From positions 496,001 to 560,000 of the forward strand of contig NZ_CBDCGN010000002.1 of NCBI RefSeq assembly GCF_965216805.1: DNA of 64,000 bases, written 5' to 3'. This document shows, in pieces, positions 17,796-25,971 of the stretch. The stretch's first letter is position 1; each line of letters begins with the position of its first letter. This DNA is from Panacagrimonas sp965216805 (GTDB lineage: Bacteria; Pseudomonadota; Gammaproteobacteria; Nevskiales; Nevskiaceae). The position numbers were made by a program, and so were the translations under genes. Below the pieces are notes generated by a model. The model did not search any database. It saw nothing but the letters and a program-made list of their open reading frames with translations, and was not told where the DNA came from.

Positions 17796-18134
17796 ATGAA
17801 ATTGATTACAGCCATCATCAAGCCTTTCAAGCTCGATGAAGTGCGCGAGGCGCTATCCGAAATTGGCGTGGCCGGCATTACGGTGACTGAAGTCAAAGGC
17901 TTCGGTCGCCAGAAAGGCCACACCGAGCTTTATCGGGGCGCCGAATACGTGGTGGATTTTCTGCCCAAAGTGAAGATCGAGGTGGCCCTCGACGACGACA
18001 AGGTCGACGCCGCCATCGACGCGATCAGCAAGGCAGCGCACACGGGAAAGATCGGAGACGGGAAGATTTTCGTTTTCAGTCTCGATCAGGCCGTTCGCAT
18101 TCGCACCGGCGAGACCGGCAAAGACGCCCTCTAA
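17796..18134 (+). CDS. glnK: Nitrogen regulatory protein P-II (GlnK/GlnB family)
   Basis: A 112-residue P-II signal protein, a trimer sensing ATP/ADP and 2-oxoglutarate. It has KLITAIIKPFKLDEVREAL, the T-loop GRQKGHTELYRGAEYVVDF with Tyr51 in position for uridylylation by GlnD, and the C-terminal GKIGDGKIFVFSLDQAVRIRTGE signature. Linkage to two amt genes and to a sigma-54 promoter argues for GlnK, which blocks the ammonium channel when nitrogen is ample, rather than GlnB. A strong AAGGAG ribosome site lies 7 bases before ATG. Confidence 0.93.
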   Translation: MKLITAIIKPFKLDEVREALSEIGVAGITVTEVKGFGRQKGHTELYRGAEYVVDFLPKVKIEVALDDDKVDAAIDAISKAAHTGKIGDGKIFVFSLDQAVRIRTGETGKDAL

Positions 18135-18148
18135 CGGAGCCATTCCCA

Positions 18149-19561
18149 ATGATGCGTAACTTTCTGGCTGTAATGATGATGACCCTGGTCTGCGCGTTTG
18201 CGCCGGCCTGGGCCCAGGATGAAGCACCCGCAGAAGCAACGGTGGAGGCTGTGGAAGAGGTCGCCACGGAAGCTGCGGAAGTGGTGGAGGAAGCGGTGGT
18301 AGAAGTTGCTGCAGCGATCACCACCACCGAGTTGGCGTACGCGATGGATACGTTCTACTTCCTTATTGCCGGCGCATTCGTCATGTGGATGGCGGCGGGA
18401 TTCGCGATGCTTGAGGCAGGCTTGGTCCGGTCCAAGAGCACGGTCGAAATCCTGACCAAAAACATCGCGCTGTTCGCGATTGCCTGCGTGATGTATCTCG
18501 TGATCGGTTACAACTTTATGTATACCGAAGCGGGCATGTATTTCCCGGGCATCGATTTCATCCTTTCGATGGATGACAACACTGCCGAAGCGGTGCTGGC
18601 AGGTGGGGAAGAGCCGCCTTACTACTCTTCGCTGTCTGACTTTTTCTTCCAGGTGGTGTTTGTAGCCACAGCGATGTCCATCGTTTCGGGTGCAGTGGCA
18701 GAGCGCATGAAGCTGTGGTCTTTCCTGGCCTTCGCTGTTGTGATGACTGCGGTGATCTACCCGATCCAGGGTATGTGGAGCTGGGGCGGCGGTTTCCTCG
18801 GTGAAACCTTCGGGTACTCCGACTATGCGGGTTCGGGCATCGTCCACATGTGCGGTGCTGCAGCGGCTCTTGCCTTGGTCATTCTGATTGGACCTCGCAA
18901 AGGCAAGTACGGGGCAGACGGCCGGATCAACCCGATTCCGGGCGCCAACCTGCCCCTGGCGACGCTGGGCACGTTCATCCTCTGGATGGGCTGGTTCGGC
19001 TTCAACGGCGGCTCTGAGCTCAAGCTGGCGGCAGTGGACTCGGCCAACAACGTGGCGCGTGTCTTCGTCAACACCAACATGGCAGCCGCCGGTGGCGTGA
19101 TCGCAGCGTTGCTGATGGCCAAGATCCGGTTCGGCAAGGCTGACCTGACCATGGCGCTCAACGGCGCGCTGGCGGGCTTGGTATCGATCACTGCGGATCC
19201 GCTGTCGCCTTCGTCCTTGCTGGCCACGGGTATCGGTGCGGTCGGTGGCCTGATCGTGTTCATGTCCATTCTGATGCTCGACAAGCTCAAGCTCGATGAT
19301 CCGGTCGGTGCCATCTCGGTGCACGGTACCGCCGGCATCTGGGGCGTGCTGGCGGTGCTGCTGGCCAACAGCGAGGCGACGTTCATGGGTCAGGCCACGG
19401 GCATCGTGGTGATCTTCGCCTGGACCTTCGCCACCACCATGATCGTGGGTTTGATCATTAAGGCGGTGATGGGTCTGCGCATCTCCGAGGAAGAGGAGCA
19501 CGAAGGAGCGGACCTCGCCGAGTGCGGTATGGAAGCGTATCCAGAGTTCAAGCAGTCGTAA
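18149..19561 (+). CDS. Ammonium transporter (Amt/MEP/Rh family), first copy
   Basis: A 470-residue inner-membrane ammonium channel. A signal peptide (likely cleavage AWA|QDE at residue 22) is followed by an Ala/Glu/Val-rich acidic stretch (about residues 23-54) and then the Amt core starting at FYFLIAGAFVMWMAAGFAMLEAGLVRSK. The twin-histidine pore pair is present: His233 (IVHMCGA) and His392 (ISVHGTA). It starts 14 bases after glnK, so the P-II protein and its target channel are co-translated. An intrinsic terminator follows, separating it from the second copy. Confidence 0.93.
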   Translation: MMRNFLAVMMMTLVCAFAPAWAQDEAPAEATVEAVEEVATEAAEVVEEAVVEVAAAITTTELAYAMDTFYFLIAGAFVMWMAAGFAMLEAGLVRSKSTVEILTKNIALFAIACVMYLVIGYNFMYTEAGMYFPGIDFILSMDDNTAEAVLAGGEEPPYYSSLSDFFFQVVFVATAMSIVSGAVAERMKLWSFLAFAVVMTAVIYPIQGMWSWGGGFLGETFGYSDYAGSGIVHMCGAAAALALVILIGPRKGKYGADGRINPIPGANLPLATLGTFILWMGWFGFNGGSELKLAAVDSANNVARVFVNTNMAAAGGVIAALLMAKIRFGKADLTMALNGALAGLVSITADPLSPSSLLATGIGAVGGLIVFMSILMLDKLKLDDPVGAISVHGTAGIWGVLAVLLANSEATFMGQATGIVVIFAWTFATTMIVGLIIKAVMGLRISEEEEHEGADLAECGMEAYPEFKQS

Positions 19562-19574
19562 GTGAGTACCAAAG

Positions 19575-19603
19575 GCGGCGCCGGTGTTCGGCGCCGCTTT
19601 TTT
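19575..19603 (+). terminator. Rho-independent terminator between the two amt genes
   Basis: GCGGCGCC (19575-19582) pairs with GGCGCCGC (19590-19597) around a 7-base loop and runs into six T residues. It starts 14 bases after the first amt stop codon, so transcription of the second amt gene requires read-through or its own promoter. Confidence 0.85.
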
Positions 19604-19664
19604 GAGAGTTGATCCGGCCGCGCCCGGAGCGTCACACCGAATGAAATTCCAAGGAGCTGGGAAG

Positions 19665-21101
19665 ATGATTCGCAAATGGGGGATCGCCTTGATGCTGGCA
19701 AGCGCGCTGGGAGTCGGCGCCACCGCATCCTGGGCACAGGATGAAATACCGGCGACACCAGCCGAGGTGATAGAAGGCGCAGCACCGGCCGAAGAATCGA
19801 TGGCTGAACCCGTCGCACTGGCCGCTGAAGAAGAAGTCGAGGCCGCCCCCACGCTGGATACCGGCGACACCGCGTGGATGATTGTGGCGACGGTGCTGGT
19901 TCTGTTCATGACCATTCCCGGCTTGTCACTTTTCTATGCCGGCATGGTGCGATCCAAGAACGTGTTGTCGGTGATGATGCAGTGCTTCGCCATCTGCTCG
20001 CTGATGTCGGTGGTTTGGATGGTGTACGGCTACAGCATGTCGTTCGACACCACGGGGATGGAGTCCGGCGTGCTCAACGTCGCCAGTTTCGTCGGTGGCT
20101 TTGATCGCTTGTTTTTGTCGGGGCTGACCCTCGACGGCCTGGTTGGCACGATTCCCGAATCGGTCTTCATCACCTTCCAGATGACCTTCGCCATCATCAC
20201 GCCGGCGCTGATCGTGGGCGCGTTTGCCGAGCGCATGAAGTTCTCTTCCATGCTCCTGTTCATGCTGCTCTGGGGCACGTTCTGCTACTTCCCGATGGTG
20301 CACATGGTGTGGAGTGGCGACGGCGCCCTGATGTGGGACTGGGGTGTGCTCGATTTTGCCGGCGGCACGGTGGTGCATATCAACGCCGGTATCGCGGGGC
20401 TGGTTGCTGCGCTGGTGCTGGGCAAGCGTCGTGGCTACGGCACCACGGCCATGCCTCCGAACAACCTCGGCTACACCATGATCGGTGCCAGCATGCTGTG
20501 GGTCGGCTGGTTTGGATTCAACGCCGGATCAGCGGTGTCGGCCGGCGCTGCGGCCGGCATGGCCATGCTCGTGACCCAGATTGCCACCGCGGGTGCGGCC
20601 CTGACCTGGATGTTCGCCGAATGGGTGCTGCACCGTAAGCCCTCCGTCCTAGGTGTTGCGTCCGGCGCCGTTGGTGGTCTGGTAGCCATCACGCCCGCTT
20701 CGGGAACGGTGGGTCCGAGTGGCGCGTTGATCATCGGTATCGCGGCTGGCCTGATCTGCTTCCTGGCCTCCACCCGACTCAAGAAAGCGCTGGGCTATGA
20801 CGATTCGCTGGACGTGTTCGGTGTCCATGCGGTGGGCGGTATCGTCGGCGCCCTCCTGACGGGGGTGTTTGCTTTTCCCTCGATGGGTGGCGTTTGGACC
20901 CCGGGCGAGGGCGCCACTATTGGTGGTCAGGTCTGGATCCAGTTCAAGAGTGTGATCTTTACCGTGGTCTACACCGGAATTTTGAGCTTCATCCTGCTCA
21001 AGATCGTTGCGGTGGTCACCGGCGGGCTGCGCGTAACCGAAGAAGCCGAGAACGAGGGACTCGATCTCAATCAACACAACGAACGCGGTTACATCCTTTA
21101 A
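19665..21101 (+). CDS. Ammonium transporter (Amt/MEP/Rh family), second copy
   Basis: A 478-residue Amt protein with a signal peptide (likely SWA|QDE, residue 24), an acidic Ala/Glu/Pro linker (about 25-65) and a full channel core beginning TAWMIVATVLVLFMTIPGLSLFYAGMVRSKN. Pore histidines are His238 (VVHINAG) and His388 (GVHAVGG). It belongs to the same family as the first copy but is clearly diverged, so it is not a recent duplicate. AAGGAG 8 bases upstream decides the start over an in-frame codon 27 residues earlier, which lies in the terminator. Confidence 0.92.
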   Translation: MIRKWGIALMLASALGVGATASWAQDEIPATPAEVIEGAAPAEESMAEPVALAAEEEVEAAPTLDTGDTAWMIVATVLVLFMTIPGLSLFYAGMVRSKNVLSVMMQCFAICSLMSVVWMVYGYSMSFDTTGMESGVLNVASFVGGFDRLFLSGLTLDGLVGTIPESVFITFQMTFAIITPALIVGAFAERMKFSSMLLFMLLWGTFCYFPMVHMVWSGDGALMWDWGVLDFAGGTVVHINAGIAGLVAALVLGKRRGYGTTAMPPNNLGYTMIGASMLWVGWFGFNAGSAVSAGAAAGMAMLVTQIATAGAALTWMFAEWVLHRKPSVLGVASGAVGGLVAITPASGTVGPSGALIIGIAAGLICFLASTRLKKALGYDDSLDVFGVHAVGGIVGALLTGVFAFPSMGGVWTPGEGATIGGQVWIQFKSVIFTVVYTGILSFILLKIVAVVTGGLRVTEEAENEGLDLNQHNERGYIL

Positions 21102-21163
21102 GTACAAGGTGGGTGCCGACGTTCGGCGCTCGCCTTTTCATGCCTCCCAGGGGTGTTGTGTTG

Positions 21164-21193
21164 GGGCGGATCCAAGGATCCGCCCATTTTTTT
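21164..21193 (+). terminator. Rho-independent terminator after the second amt gene
   Basis: A perfect 10-bp stem GGGCGGATCC / GGATCCGCCC with a 2-base loop, followed by a T-rich tract. It lies about 60 bases after the stop codon. Confidence 0.8.
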
Positions 21194-21230
21194 GCCGGTC
21201 GCGGGGGCTTGCTTCACCGAACCCGGGCAC

Positions 21231-21262
21231 AAAAAAAGACCCCGTCCAGCGGGGTCTTTTTT
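21231..21262. terminator. Bidirectional terminator between amt and the lipoprotein gene
   Basis: Seven A residues, the stem GACCCCG / CGGGGTC with a 5-base loop, and six T residues give a symmetrical signal that can stop transcription from both sides. It lies 17 bases past the 3' end of the minus-strand lipoprotein gene. Confidence 0.85.
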
Positions 21263-21278
21263 ATGCAGCGCCGGACGT

Positions 21279-21464
21279 TTACTCGGCGGCGGGTGCTTCG
21301 GCTTCCGGTGCCGCTTCTTCCATTGCAGGCGCCGCTTCTTCCGCTGCGGGCTCTTCCATCGCAGGGGCGGTGGGTTCGACGGGCGGAGCGGGTTCGTCCT
21401 TCTTGCCGCAGGCAGCGAGGAAGACCACGGAGGACAGGCCCAGGGCCAGAATCAGGTTACGCAT
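21279..21464 (-). CDS. Small acidic Ala/Glu/Pro-rich lipoprotein
   Basis: A 61-residue protein. Residues 1-20 form a lipoprotein signal (MRNLILALGLSSVVFLAAC) with lipobox LAAC, so Cys20 should be lipidated and anchored. The mature part is a low-complexity chain of Glu, Ala and Pro with repeated EEPAAEEAAPAMEEAAPEAE-type units. The start is set by GGGAG 7 bases upstream; a longer frame upstream is rejected. It lies downstream of dapF and a DUF484 gene but lacks the LptM (YifL) pattern, so function is unknown. Its composition resembles the linkers of the adjacent Amt proteins. Confidence 0.7.
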   Translation of the reverse strand: MRNLILALGLSSVVFLAACGKKDEPAPPVEPTAPAMEEPAAEEAAPAMEEAAPEAEAPAAE

Positions 21465-21633
21465 GTGAGCAACTCCCATAATGACTTTCGAGATGTATCG
21501 CGCGAATCGGTCCAAACTCGCGGACCGCGCGCATTTATTCAGTTTTTTGCGCACTGCACAAGAGCGGTCGACGGTCCGACCGAATGGCGCTCAAGCCAGT
21601 GCGGAGGCAGCATAGAAACGCCCTGAGCAGGGC

Positions 21634-22347
21634 TCAGGTCAGCTTGGCCCGCGCCGCCGCAGCCACCAGTTCGGCGATCATTTCCAGGAACATCCGCCCC
21701 TGCCGCGGTTGGAAACGCTGCGGGTCGCGTGAGCCTAGCACCAGCATACCGAGCGTCTTTTCCTTTTCCAGCGGGACCACCGCGGCCGACTGCGGCAGCT
21801 CGACCGCTTTGGGAAACAGCAGCCGTGCCTGCGCCTCGGCCAGCGGCCCGCACTCGATCAGCTTGGTGCGGAAAAAGTTATCGAAGCTGCGGGCGATGGC
21901 CCCTTCCGGGTCCAATCGTGCCAGGCCCTCGATATCGCTGCGCTTGAGCACCCCCGACATCAGACCCACGAACACTTCGTCGATGCCGAAATCCTCGCGC
22001 ATGCGGGTCTGCAGTCCGAGGATGGCGCTGGCCAGGGTCGGTGCGCGGATCAGGGTGCGGGCCAGCCGATGCACGCTGGTGGCACGCTTTTCGTTGTCCC
22101 GCGCAGCGTCCAGCAGGTTGCTGAGCCGATCTTCGAGGCGCTGACTGCGACCGCGCAGGATGTCTACCTGGCGTTCGATCAGCGATACCGCCGAGCCCGC
22201 GGCATGCGCCAGTTCCAGGGACTCCAGCAACTCCGGATAACGGCTCAGAAAGTCCGGATGCTCGCGCAGATAGCTCGCTACCTGTTCGTCGGTCAGCGCC
22301 GATGACACGGCCGGATTCTGCGCCGGTGCTTCCACGGATCGGCTCAT
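21634..22347 (-). CDS. DUF484 family protein (GAF-like)
   Basis: A 237-residue cytoplasmic protein of the DUF484 family (YigA-like), recognised from VASYLREHPDFLSRYPELLESL followed by GSAVSLIERQVDILRGRSQRLEDRL and a GAF-like C-terminal half ending LGMLVLGSRDPQRFQPRQGRMFLEMIAELV. The biochemical role is not established. It starts 25 bases after dapF. In many gammaproteobacteria xerC comes next; here it is absent and a lipoprotein gene follows. Confidence 0.85.
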   Translation of the reverse strand: MSRSVEAPAQNPAVSSALTDEQVASYLREHPDFLSRYPELLESLELAHAAGSAVSLIERQVDILRGRSQRLEDRLSNLLDAARDNEKRATSVHRLARTLIRAPTLASAILGLQTRMREDFGIDEVFVGLMSGVLKRSDIEGLARLDPEGAIARSFDNFFRTKLIECGPLAEAQARLLFPKAVELPQSAAVVPLEKEKTLGMLVLGSRDPQRFQPRQGRMFLEMIAELVAAAARAKLT

Positions 22348-22372
22348 GCGGCCCCGGCTCCTGCGATGCGAT

Positions 22373-23203
22373 TCAACATGCCAACTCCCCCTTGAAGACG
22401 GTCAATGCCGGGCCGGTCAGCCGCAGCGGCTGCGCCTGTCCGGCCCATTCGATGCAAAGGCTGCCGCCACGCACGTTCACCTGCACGCGCTCGTCCACAC
22501 GATCCCACAGCCGTGCCACGGCCACCGCCGCACAAGCGCCGCTGCCGCAAGCCAGGGTTTCGCCGGACCCGCGCTCGAACACGCGCAGGCGCACCTGCGT
22601 GCGCGACACGATCTGCACAAAGCCGACGTTGACCCGCTGCGGGAAATCCGCATGAACCTCCAGTCGCGGGCCTAACGTTTCCACCGGCGCGAGATCGATA
22701 TCGGCAACTTCCATCACCAGATGTGGGTTGCCCATGCCGACCGCACCGAAGCTCAGGGTTTGGCCATCCACTGCGCGCTGATAACGCAAGGCGCGCGCGG
22801 GCTCCAGAAACGGAATCTGGTCGGGTTCGAAACGCGGCACGCCCATGTTCACCGTGACCTGGCCATCGTCGCGTAGCAGAAGCTCCAGCGCCGCCGTGCG
22901 TGTGCGCACGCGCAACGCCGACTTGTCCGACAGCCCCTGCTCGACCACGAAGCGGGCCAGGCAACGCGCGCCGTTGCCGCACTGACCCACTTCGGAGCCG
23001 TCGGCATTGAAGATGCGGTAGTCGAAATCCACGTCCGGCGATGACGGCGCTTCCACCACCAGAACCTGATCGCAGCCCACGCCGAAACGGCGGTCGGTGA
23101 GCCGCTGCAACAGCGCTGGCGTCGGCTCGAAGCGCGCGCGCGTGGCATCGATCACGACGAAGTCGTTGCCGGTACCGTGCATCTTGGTAAAGCGCAGGGT
23201 CAT
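22373..23203 (-). CDS. dapF: Diaminopimelate epimerase
   Basis: A 276-residue cofactor-free epimerase that converts LL- to meso-diaminopimelate for lysine and peptidoglycan synthesis. The N-terminal KMHGTGNDFVVID motif and the two catalytic cysteines are visible: Cys75 in GQCGNGARC and Cys219 in LACGSGACAA. Length is normal. It is the first gene of a minus-strand unit with the DUF484 gene and diverges from the GFA-domain gene. Confidence 0.95.
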   Translation of the reverse strand: MTLRFTKMHGTGNDFVVIDATRARFEPTPALLQRLTDRRFGVGCDQVLVVEAPSSPDVDFDYRIFNADGSEVGQCGNGARCLARFVVEQGLSDKSALRVRTRTAALELLLRDDGQVTVNMGVPRFEPDQIPFLEPARALRYQRAVDGQTLSFGAVGMGNPHLVMEVADIDLAPVETLGPRLEVHADFPQRVNVGFVQIVSRTQVRLRVFERGSGETLACGSGACAAVAVARLWDRVDERVQVNVRGGSLCIEWAGQAQPLRLTGPALTVFKGELAC

Positions 23204-23279
23204 GGTGCGAAAACGCCCGCTGGGCGGGCATGAGGACTGTTATATTGTATTGACTTTCAGGTCAGCCGGCAGCGCCCCG

Positions 23280-23753
23280 ATGTCGTCGAACCTTGACTCC
23301 GCCGCTTTCGCCGACGCCGCCCTTGCCACCCATCGCGGCGGCTGTCACTGCGGCGACGTGCGTTTCGAGTTTCGCGCGCCGCGCCGCGTGATGCTGCAGC
23401 GCTGCAACTGTTCGATCTGCAGCATGACCGGTTATCTGCACCTGATCGTACCCGCCGCGCATTTCAGGCTGTTGACCGATCCCGCAGGCCTGGCCAGCTA
23501 CCGTTTCAACACCGGCGTGGCCGATCACCGCTACTGCCGCCGCTGTGGCATCAAGAGTTTCTACGTGCCGCGCTCCAACCCCGACGGGTTCTCCATTCAC
23601 TTCGGCTGCGTGGACGCGAGCAGCTTCGAAGACGTGCAGATCGAAGATTTCGACGGCCGCAACTGGGAGCAGCACGCCGGTGCGCTCGCACACCTGTCGC
23701 AAACCGCGACCGCACCCGCGGCGCGACCGGGCCCGGATAACGAGCGCCGCTGA
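23280..23753 (+). CDS. GFA (CENP-V) domain zinc protein
   Basis: A 157-residue protein of the glutathione-dependent formaldehyde-activating enzyme fold. The zinc-ligand cysteines are all in place: GGCHCGDVRFEF, QRCNCSICSMTG, and HRYCRRCGIKSFY. Family members bind structural and exchangeable zinc; few have proven enzyme activity, so the substrate is open. The ATG giving MSSNLDSAAF was chosen; the frame stays open upstream into antisense dapF. A TTG-started gene follows 2 bases after its stop. Confidence 0.85.
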   Translation: MSSNLDSAAFADAALATHRGGCHCGDVRFEFRAPRRVMLQRCNCSICSMTGYLHLIVPAAHFRLLTDPAGLASYRFNTGVADHRYCRRCGIKSFYVPRSNPDGFSIHFGCVDASSFEDVQIEDFDGRNWEQHAGALAHLSQTATAPAARPGPDNERR

Positions 23754-23755
23754 AC

Positions 23756-24463
23756 TTGGCCACCTGCTTCTGCACGCTGGCCATTCACCCGCCCTACCGC
23801 CAGCGCGCACGTCTGTTGTGCGCAGATACCGGCTCGATACCCTGGGTTGTATTGACCGACGAGCCCGCCGACTTCGATGAACTGCCGCAGGTGCAGGCGG
23901 TCCGTCACGTGCCGACCGGACCCATGGCCATCGACTATCTGGCCCGGATGCCGGATATCCGCGGCCGCAAGGGCTCGGCCGCCTACCACGACAAGCGCCA
24001 TGTACTGGCGTACAGCCTTGAGCGCTTTGACACCGCCATCTTCTTCGACGCCGATACCCGGCTGCGGGAACTGCCGGCGTTGCCGACGTTTCCGCCCGGG
24101 CTGTCGGTGCTGCCGGTGATACGGCACAGCGTGGACCAGCATCTTTCCAAGTGGGGTGCATGGCGGCGGCCAGCGTTCGAGGATCTGGCCCGAGAGTTGG
24201 CCGGGGACCCGGCGGTGCTGGCGCGTGCGCCCTGGTGCCTGGAGTCCGCCATGGCGATCACGCGGGATACCCGGCAGGCCCAGTTCTTCGATTACTGGGG
24301 CCGCGCGGCGGATTACCTGCAGTCGCGCGAAATGTATTCGGGCGAGGGCGGCGTCATCGGCCTGGCCGCGTATCTCGCGGGCTGGTCGGTCGACTACCGC
24401 GCATGGGCACCGCTCGCGAGCTGCATCAGCCACGAAGGTCGTGGCCCCAAGGGCGCGTCGTAG
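23756..24463 (+). CDS. Putative nucleotide-diphospho-sugar glycosyltransferase (GT-A/GT8-like)
   Basis: A 235-residue protein beginning at TTG two bases after the GFA gene. The core resembles GT-A enzymes: a strand/helix start (WVVLTDEPADF), a histidine/lysine segment (AYHDKRHVLAYSLERF), then FDTAIFFDADTRLREL, where DAD is in the position of the metal-binding DxD. No signal peptide or membrane helix was seen. Acceptor and donor are unknown, and the family assignment rests mainly on the DxD context. It converges on a GST gene. Confidence 0.5.
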   Translation: MATCFCTLAIHPPYRQRARLLCADTGSIPWVVLTDEPADFDELPQVQAVRHVPTGPMAIDYLARMPDIRGRKGSAAYHDKRHVLAYSLERFDTAIFFDADTRLRELPALPTFPPGLSVLPVIRHSVDQHLSKWGAWRRPAFEDLARELAGDPAVLARAPWCLESAMAITRDTRQAQFFDYWGRAADYLQSREMYSGEGGVIGLAAYLAGWSVDYRAWAPLASCISHEGRGPKGAS

Positions 24464-24557
24464 GCGGTCGCCAGGCAGGCGTTGGTTTCGCCTGCGCTAC
24501 CTTGCGTGCCGCGGCGGCAACTCTCGAGCCGTCCACCGCTCTTCGGCGTTCCCAGGC

Positions 24558-25154
24558 TCACTGCATCGGAACCAGTCCCGGCTGCGACCACACCCGCTGC
24601 AGCCATGCGCGTACCAACGGGTAGTTGCCAAGGTCGTAGCCGCCCTGATGCGCGACCTGGGTGTAAGCGCACAGTGCGATGTCCGCCACCGTGTACCCGC
24701 ATTCGCAGATGAACGGGCTGCGCGCCAACTGCGCCTCCATCACCCCGAGCGCGGCGTAACCGCGCGGCATGGCCTCATTGATGCGCTCGCGCCGCAGTTC
24801 GGCCTCGCCGAGCAGGTGCACCCAGAAGCGCACGGTGGCGATGTAGGGCTCGTGCGAATACTGCTCGAAGAACAGCCACTCCATCACCTTGGCGCGGGCG
24901 TAACGATCCTGCGGCAGCAGCGGCGTGCCTTCGGACAGGTACACCAGCATGGCGTTGGATTCAGCCAGAAATTGCCCGGATTCGAGTTCTAGCAAGGGCA
25001 CGCGGCCGTTGGGATTGCGTACCAGGAATTCCGGCGTGCGGCTCTGGCCCTGCAGGATGTTCACCTCGACCCACTGGTAGGGCAGCGCCAGTTGATCCAT
25101 CAGGGTGGCCACCTTCCAGCAGTTGCCGGAACCGGTCATGCCGTAGAGCTTCAT
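24558..25154 (-). CDS. Glutathione S-transferase family protein
   Basis: A 198-residue GST: an N-terminal thioredoxin-like domain (MKLYGMTGSGNCWKVATLMDQLALPYQ, then the cis-Pro/GSH-binding NPNGRVPLLELESGQFLAESNAML) and the helical C-terminal domain (FICECGYTVADIALCAYTQVA). The start was set at MKLYGMTG because the region upstream in frame has no homology and overlaps the divergent TSUP gene. Substrate unknown. Confidence 0.88.
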   Translation of the reverse strand: MKLYGMTGSGNCWKVATLMDQLALPYQWVEVNILQGQSRTPEFLVRNPNGRVPLLELESGQFLAESNAMLVYLSEGTPLLPQDRYARAKVMEWLFFEQYSHEPYIATVRFWVHLLGEAELRRERINEAMPRGYAALGVMEAQLARSPFICECGYTVADIALCAYTQVAHQGGYDLGNYPLVRAWLQRVWSQPGLVPMQ

Positions 25155-25230
25155 CGCGGGCCTCGCAGAAAAGGATCTCTCGCTGCCAGCTTCGCCGCAT
25201 CGCGAACCCGCGGCAACGGATAATGCGCCG

Positions 25231-25971
25231 GTGGACCCCCTCGTTCCGATCCTGACGCTGTTCGCCTTTCTGACCGCGGCGCTGTCGGCGTTCACCGGTC
25301 TGGGCGGCGGCACCGTCCTGATCGCGGCGTTCTTCGCGCTGGGCATGACGCCGGTGGAGGCGGTGCCGCTGTTTGCCGCGGTGCAGTTCGTCTCCAACGC
25401 CTCGCGCACGGTGGCCTACGTACGCCATGTGGAATGGCGCGGCGCCGGCTGGTTCGCGCTGATGGCGGTGGCGGCCACCGTGCTGGTGGCGCCGTATGCG
25501 GCGGGCGTCGACGTGGACGTGGTGCGCCTGATCCTGGCCGGCCTGATCCTGGTCTCGCTGCTGCCGACCCGGCATAACCTCGCGCCGCTGCCACCACGGG
25601 CATCGTTCATCGTGGCCGGACTGCTCAACGGTGGCCTGGGCATGTTCGTGGGCGCTACCGGTCCCTTCACCGGGCGCCTGTTTCTACGGCCGGAATGGAC
25701 CAAGGAAACCACCATCGCCACCCTGGCCTTCACCCAGGTGCTGGGCCACGGGCTGCGGGTGCTGGCCTACGGCGCGATCGGCTACAGCGCGTTCGCGCGG
25801 CCCGAGCTGCTGTTGCCGCTGTGCGTGGCGGCGATCCTTGGCACCTGGGCAGGCAAGCATCTCAATCGGCGCATCAGCGGCGAGCAGTTCACCGGCCTGT
25901 TCAAGGCGGTCCTGCTGATACTGTCGGTCAAACTCGTTTACGACTCCTTGAGGGGATTTGGATGGATCTGA
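25231..25971 (+). CDS. TSUP family (TauE/SafE-like) membrane permease
   Basis: A 246-residue inner-membrane protein with about eight hydrophobic helices. The start is GTG. The N-terminal half has the TSUP pattern FLTAALSAFTGLGGGTVLIAAFFALGMTPVEAVPLFAAVQFVSN and the C-terminal half repeats it in degenerate form. Relatives export sulfite, sulfonates or organic acids; the substrate here is open. Its end overlaps the thioesterase gene by 10 bases, implying coupled translation. Confidence 0.85.
   Translation: MDPLVPILTLFAFLTAALSAFTGLGGGTVLIAAFFALGMTPVEAVPLFAAVQFVSNASRTVAYVRHVEWRGAGWFALMAVAATVLVAPYAAGVDVDVVRLILAGLILVSLLPTRHNLAPLPPRASFIVAGLLNGGLGMFVGATGPFTGRLFLRPEWTKETTIATLAFTQVLGHGLRVLAYGAIGYSAFARPELLLPLCVAAILGTWAGKHLNRRISGEQFTGLFKAVLLILSVKLVYDSLRGFGWI

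Noticed and set aside
18131..19915. 594-codon minus-strand frame over the first amt gene
   Set aside because: The product is His/Arg/Asp-rich without any domain and lies antisense to a clear Amt protein.
21634..23203. dapF / DUF484 plus lipoprotein as a canonical lptM-dapF-xerC locus
   Set aside because: The lipoprotein is downstream, not upstream, and lacks the LptM sequence pattern; xerC is not present.
23221..23279. TTGACT and TATATTGTA sequences between dapF and the GFA gene as a promoter
   Set aside because: No -35/-10 pair with acceptable spacing could be assembled on either strand.
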